Positions 58,940 through 64,000 of a stretch of 64,000 nucleotides of DNA are shown here, piece by piece. A program made the position numbers and the translations under genes. This stretch comes from Piscicola geometra (Eukaryota; Annelida; Clitellata; Hirudinida; Piscicolidae), in NCBI GenBank assembly GCA_943735955.1, contig OX030963.1, positions 5,796,727-5,860,726 on the forward strand, in the 5' to 3' direction. Position 1 is the stretch's first letter. Each line of letters opens with the position of its first letter. The notes under the pieces were generated by a model that saw only the letters and a program-made list of their open reading frames with translations, made no database searches and was not told the DNA's origin.

Positions 58940-59790
58940 TGTGTGTATGGAACAGGGATCTGTCTTCGTTGATCTCTCTTCAGCATCCACCTTCTCCGAC
59001 AATATTGATAACCCTAAGAAATCTTCACTTAAATACCTAAGATGACCTTTCTGAAATATGGTTATAAATACAGTGTGGTGGTGAAAAAACAAAGATGGCT
59101 TGAATTTCTTTCAAGTTTATTTTGAAATATGCCCTAAAAGAAGCATCTTTAAGCAGAAGATACCTTTTTCCATCCATCTTGCTATGAGAATGAGCTTAAT
59201 GAATCCAGGATAGTCCTGTCGTGTCTGATTAATCCGACTCAGTTGATCATACAAAAGGAAATTATATCCTCATAATTATTCTCGAGCCTCATTTCCTCTC
59301 TTTCTGTTGAGGAAGAGCTTTTGGTATTTTTTTTACTTGGAGCAAAGTTAATTGGCTCAATGACAGCCTAGTTATATTCAAATAATCTAAAAATTGAAAT
59401 AGTTGGTTCACAAGAAACAACTACTAAATCAAAAACGACTGGCAATTATTTCCAGCACATGATGTCTGCAGAACGAAAATAGTAATCGTTTATCAAAATC
59501 TTTCTGAAAAACCGTGATTGTAAACTTTTCAACTCTAGTGTTTGCACTTGCACTGTCAAAACACAATCCAGTAAGCCAGTCAGGGACTTCTTTTTACTTA
59601 TTGAAAATTTAAATGACCTTATTCCTCATCAAAACATCAGTACCAGAGCCGGATAGTTTTGGAATGGCTAGAAGTTTTTCAATCTTTTGAAGTTGTGCAA
59701 AGGGTAAAATCATTAACATTAACAACAACAGCTTTAAAAACAGAGACAACAATGTCATAGCTCGATGTGGTGTGGCCTTAGTCTTAATAT
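58940..59790 (-). pseudogene. Degenerate hAT-like transposase
   Basis: On the minus strand an open stretch reads VPDWLTGLCFDSASANTRVE, KFTITVFQKDF and CRHHVLEIIASRF, followed by stops. The FD-(T/S)-(T/S)-x-NT and CRHH-LE-I motifs occur in a large family of hAT-like transposases of marine invertebrates and insects. The assignment rests on memory of these motifs; no ends were identified. Confidence 0.5.
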
Positions 59791-60083
59791 TTATTTTGTA
59801 AACAACCTAGATCATTTTAAAGTAATAAAAAAATTCAATTTAAGTCAGAAAACGTTCTGGACACTAACATTTAACAAAATATTTAATAAACGGAAAATAT
59901 GTATCAATCAAAAGGTTTTACCTCATTGAGGGGTCACTGTTCTTGAGATAAATACCTAAGATTTTACATTTGAATTATGCTAGTAAATGGCACATTTTGA
60001 CACCTTACGCGTTAAGTTTTTCTAAAATATTTTTTCTGGTGAACATTTTAAAGGATACTTTGTTTTTTAATGTAATTTATTAA

Positions 60084-60961
60084 ATGCGTGTTAATTTCTT
60101 TATGCTCAAAATCAACCTTCAGACTTTTTTTACCTTCGACAAAGAGACGGCAATAGCTTTTCTGCAAAGTCACGGAATTCTACATATGGAACGTTTATGC
60201 AGGAATAGCCACAAAATGAAATTTTCAGTCTATCAAGAGGCATGGAGCTGCAGCAAAATAAGGTGTCGGCAAAAAATGGGCATCCGAAAAGGAACGTAGT
60301 TGGAGAAGAGTAAAATAGAGTTTGCAAAAGTAATTTCCTTCATTTATTGCTGGTCTAAAAATAAAACAACAATCAAAGACTGCTTAGAAGAATTAAAAAT
60401 CAAGCACAACACCACTGCTTCCTGGAAAAGCTTTCTTCGTGAAGTCTGTGCTTGGTGGCTTCTTCATACACCAACAATAGTGGGCGGCCCAGGCCTGCAT
60501 GTCGATATTGTTGAGAATCTTTTTGCTGAAAGTAAACAAAATGAAAGACGGGTACTTCCTCAAAAGTGGAGTTTTGGGGGGATCTGCAGGGAAAAAAATG
60601 AAGCGTTTATGTACGCAGTGTCAGATCGAACTGCTGCAGATGATCAAGGCCTGCATTGCTCCCGGGTCGATCATCTCGTCTGACAAGTGGGCATCCTACC
60701 CAGGGATTGAAGGGATGCTTGGGGCGTCCTACACCCTCCGCACGGCCAGCAACAGCACGAATCTTGTCGAACTCACAACTGAAGCCCATGCTGTTGAGAG
60801 TCTGTGGGAAATGCTCCATCGCAAAAATTGATTGAAAGGGGAATTGCTAAGTCACAGATGGACAACTATCCAGCAGAGTTTTTATGGAAGTACAGGAACA
60901 AAACTCAAAACTTATTCATTACTATCCTAAACGACATTAGCAAGTTCAATTTTCTTGAATA
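60084..60961 (+). pseudogene. ISXO2/Merlin-like transposase, broken copy
   Basis: Homologous to 56931-57827 along its whole length. It is broken by an in-frame TAG at 60297-60299, where the intact copy has a Trp codon, and by a small deletion near 60640-60660 that shifts the frame before the second catalytic Asp; a further deletion removes bases after GAAGCCCATGC. Nearly identical segments (CATACACCAACAATAGTGGG, GGGCGGCCCAGGCCTGCATG) show recent common origin. The last third differs little from the intact copy. Confidence 0.93.
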
Positions 60962-61373
60962 AAATGTTAAATTTACATGTTGCCTTTTTATTATAATAAA
61001 ATTTTAAGATTAAAAGTTTTTTCATTTTATTTATTGATATAATTCAGGATATAATTGAAAGTCTGCCAATATAAAAAGTAAGCAGAAAACTTTTACAGCT
61101 GTTCAGACATTTTCAGAGGTCTATTTGGAAATTTGAATTGGTGATTAGAAAAATCTTTTTGCTCTACTTGTGGGAAAGGGCGGGAATATAGGAAAAGAGA
61201 AGACGGAAGAAGATCAAAGAAACTGGAAGGCAGATCGGGTAAAATTATTATTTAATCACTTTGTTTCATTTGACATTTTAAAGGTTTTATATACAGTTTT
61301 GCTCAATGTATTATAACTTTGCACTTTTTTGTGTGCTATTGTTTTATCTGACATTTAAAAATTTCAATTTTTA
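60962..61373. other. AT-rich DNA, no gene seen
   Basis: The first 70 bp are transposon 3' flank; the rest has no recognisable feature. Confidence 0.5.
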
Positions 61374-61535
61374 GCGAGCGGGTTGGCTTAGGTGGTAAAG
61401 TCATTGGACCTGCAATTTAAAGGTCGCCAGTTCGAATCCCTGTTCAGCCAACCTAGTGTATATGATGCTGTGTTTCACGACTTAAATCGTGTGAGTGGCG
61501 CCTCAGTTGCGTGCCTTGGCGCATTATATATACGC
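61374..61535 (+). mobile_element. tRNA-derived SINE, copy 2
   Basis: GCGAGCGGGTTGGCTTAGGTGG and GGTCGCCAGTTCGAATCCC are a good A box/B box pair in a tRNA-like head; anticodon-loop position reads CCTGCAAT. The body CTAGTGTATATGATGCTGTG and GTGTTTCACGAC matches copy 1 at 43674. The tail contains GTGGCGCC..TTGGCGCATTATATATACGC. Confidence 0.82.
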
Positions 61536-61639
61536 ATAACTTATTTTTATATTTTTTACTTTTATAAATACCTTGAGGTATTGAAATCACTATTTTTTTA
61601 CTTAAAATCATTTTTTTATTTTAAAAAATGCACATATAA

Positions 61640-61960
61640 TTTACGGAAACCCCATCCTGGAGACTTCATCCTAGGAGAACTAATCCTGTGAAGATCTCAT
61701 CCTCTGGAGACCTCATCTTGTAGACAAGTAGTAATGAAAAATGGTCTCAGTCCCACTTCTAGAAAACGGACTAAAATATATAATCATTTTAGAAATCCAT
61801 TTAAACGTCGAATATCTACCGGAATAGCCGCCAGCAATAACTTTGAAGATTCCATGACAGTCTGGCGTTTAAGGCATATGACCTAAATAGACCTTGGACG
61901 AACTAGCCTTTAACCAAATTAGATCTTGGACCAAATATTCCTCTAGACCCATTGGTCCAT
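61640..61960. repeat. Short irregular CATCCTGGAGAC / GACCAAATTAG repeats
   Basis: CCCATCCTGGAGACTTCATCC, AATCCTGTGAAGATCTCATCC and CCTCTGGAGACCTCATC repeat about four times, then CTTGGACGAACTAGCCTT, AACCAAATTAGATCTTGGACC. Probably part of an unclassified repeat. Confidence 0.5.
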
Positions 61961-63809
61961 TTTATATCTTCTTTATAATTAGCAACCGCCACGAAATTTT
62001 TACAATTTAGTAATTTAAAAAATAAAATATTCCTATGATAGATTTTGAAGTGCAAATTTCAAATCAGTTTTCATTTTCCAAATATCTCAAATGGTTCAAA
62101 AGTTATTCAATTTTTAAACTCCCGAAAAGTGAGCGTTTTGGCGAAATATTTTCAACGCTTAAGCCAAAATAATACATAAGAGTTTGACGGGACGACGTCG
62201 GGACGTTATTTCATTATAACTTTTTTGATGAGTATCATTTAATGTTGAAACTTGACAAGATCATGTATTTAAAAAAAAGGAAGTAGTATTTTAACAAAAT
62301 TAATTCATAATAAAATAAAAGATTTTAAACCGTTTATTTTCCACCAAAATAAATAAATATTTAAAAGTACATAAACTTTATGTTGGAATAGAAAACGAAA
62401 TTCTACTTTTTTAAATATATAAAAAAAATGTATTAACAATAAAAAGCGAAAATGAATAATATTAAAAGAATGATAAATATTTAAATAAAACAACGAAATT
62501 TGTATAAACAATAAAAAGTGAGAATGAACAATATTTAATGAATGATAAATATTTAAATAAAAACTAAATTGTATTAATAATAAAAATAGGTAGCCTAGCT
62601 GCTAAACTAAGACAATATATATGTTCGTTTTTAAAAAAGTTTTTTAACTCTAGAACTAGGCCATTGCTTATAAAAACAACTTTTTTCAAACTTTTATTTT
62701 TTATATCAATACAGTTGAGACCAAGCTTCTGACAGATTGGGCCAGAAAATTCGATTTGAATACAACTGTATTTTAAAGTTTAAAAAATTATCATCTGTAA
62801 AGTTGTTACGCTCAAATGGCTTAATTTATTATTATGGACTCTAAGCTATGAATATCATAAGAACCAATACAATGAATGTAAATAAATCAAACTTAAAAAA
62901 ATAAACCAACCAAGAATAACTATGAATTTTCAAATAATATAGAAATTTAGCATTTAAACGGCGATAACTATTCAACAGAATCTGTTGAACAGATGATATA
63001 AAAGCAAAAACTTAATTGTGATGCGCTTTACATTTAATAAAATGCAATACGTATGATTTGTATTTTAAAAGCCACAAACGGAGGAGCACTTTTTTTCAAT
63101 GAAGTTGATACCATTTTAAAGATTAGGAAATGTACTTTCAGAATGTATTTGCTAGATTTTAATTATATTATTAAAAGTAGTTTAAAATTCAAAGTGAAAA
63201 ATTTGAAGTTTCTTTTCTCGTTTAATTATTTGAGAAATAATTTTCTAGCATTCGGTTTGAAGTAGGAAATTCAAATACGATTTTAATGATATATAATTCA
63301 TTTATATACATTATATTTTGGTTTCTAAATTTGAAAATGAACAAGTAGGTGTCGATTCAAAAAGTCCAGATGCCTCAGCGTAAAGTTGACTTGATATGAT
63401 ATTAAGTTTTAAATATTGGTTTTTTAAGCTTAGTTAATTAAATTTTACTTTTTATTAAATTTTTTAAATGAAAAAATGGTTAAACTTTAATTTAATTACA
63501 ATTTGAATTTTATTTAAAAGCTAGAACCTTAAATAAAAGCAATTTATTGTGCTGATTGCACGTATTAACGAAATTCGCCACTTTTAGCTCATTTGCATAT
63601 CGTTCGTGGCGGTTGCTATTTATAATCATGTCGTTTTCGACATTTAAATCGCATATGCGTGAAAAAATTAATTTCATTTGTATTTTATAGTTAAATTCAT
63701 ATTATATTATTTATAGGATACTTAATATTATTTTTTTATCCTTAATTTGATATTTGATAGCTTCTTTCATATTTCATAATTTATTTTATATTTGATAATA
63801 AATGATATA
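61961..63809. other. AT-rich DNA, no gene seen
   Basis: No supported exon. A locally duplicated segment (AAAAAGCGAAAATGAATAATAT at 62441 and AAAAAGTGAGAATGAACAATAT at 62513, each followed by GAATGATAAATATTTAAATAAA) is the main structure. Confidence 0.5.
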
Positions 63810-63810
63810 G

Positions 63811-64000
63811 GGGAGATCGGGGCAAGATGACGAGCCGGGAAAGATGAAGAATATTTTCAGTTTTTCACCAGTCCAAAATTTTTTTCTCGTTTTGTTTCTT
63901 TTCGGCTGGTCATCATAATTTTGGCTCTCAAAAATTTTGACATGGTTCCGACACATTTCTGAAACTAAAAATTTGGTCTCCGCACTCAATTCCGGTCCAA
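63811..64000. mobile_element. Possible start of a DNA element at the window edge
   Basis: AGGGGAGATCGGGGCAAGATG followed by CGGGAAAGATGAAGA resembles the AGGGGAGAC-GGGGC ends of the element at 24299-25434. The rest lies outside the window, so this cannot be confirmed. Confidence 0.35.

Overview
This is a eukaryotic, metazoan nuclear window. Coding capacity is split into short, phase-consistent exons with GT-AG introns. The genes are animal-type: a Snail zinc-finger repressor, two annexins, a matrix metalloproteinase, an ATRX-type ADD protein and the mitochondrial amidotransferase subunit GatB. The rest is AT-rich spacer, very long microsatellites and many transposon remnants (hAT, Merlin/ISXO2-like, Tc1/mariner, CR1/L2-like LINEs, tRNA-derived SINEs). 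The sequence fits an invertebrate, but I could not place the phylum. Most long open frames are translations of simple repeats such as CA, TAC, GAT and AAGAATAAAT, and are not genes.

Layout. 1-10 kb: AT-rich DNA, a non-autonomous hAT element (2019-2431), three exons of an unrecognised gene's 3' end (2992-4281), and CA and TAC arrays. 10.5-12.5 kb: a Snail-family gene on the minus strand. 13.3-13.6 kb: a second copy of the same hAT element. 15.6-22.0 kb: GatB, 11 exons, plus strand. 24.2-36.7 kb: two tandem annexin paralogues of eight repeat-coding exons each, separated by LINE and ISXO2 debris. 40.9-47.2 kb: a matrix metalloproteinase with a full zinc site and hemopexin-like exons, its introns packed with repeats. 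47.2-50.8 kb: nested transposons (LINE endonuclease; LINE 3' end split by a hAT; foldback element). 51.2-55.0 kb: an ATRX-type ADD-domain gene, 3' end not seen. 55-61 kb: a transposon cluster with one intact ISXO2/Merlin-type transposase frame, a broken second copy and Tc1 and hAT-like remnants. 61-64 kb: a SINE and AT-rich DNA.

No operon or pathway links the genes. The shared features are structural. Several introns begin with TG or GGTGG repeats and end with CA or CACC repeats, so the two ends can base-pair. This orientation follows the gene strand, including in Snail on the minus strand. In addition, three unrelated proteins (GatB, Snail, ADD) carry tandem-repeat expansions inside coding exons. 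The two annexins share a promoter block and a motif directly after the stop codon, and that motif resembles the 3' ends of the local LINEs. The intron-end complementarity is the most interesting observation here.
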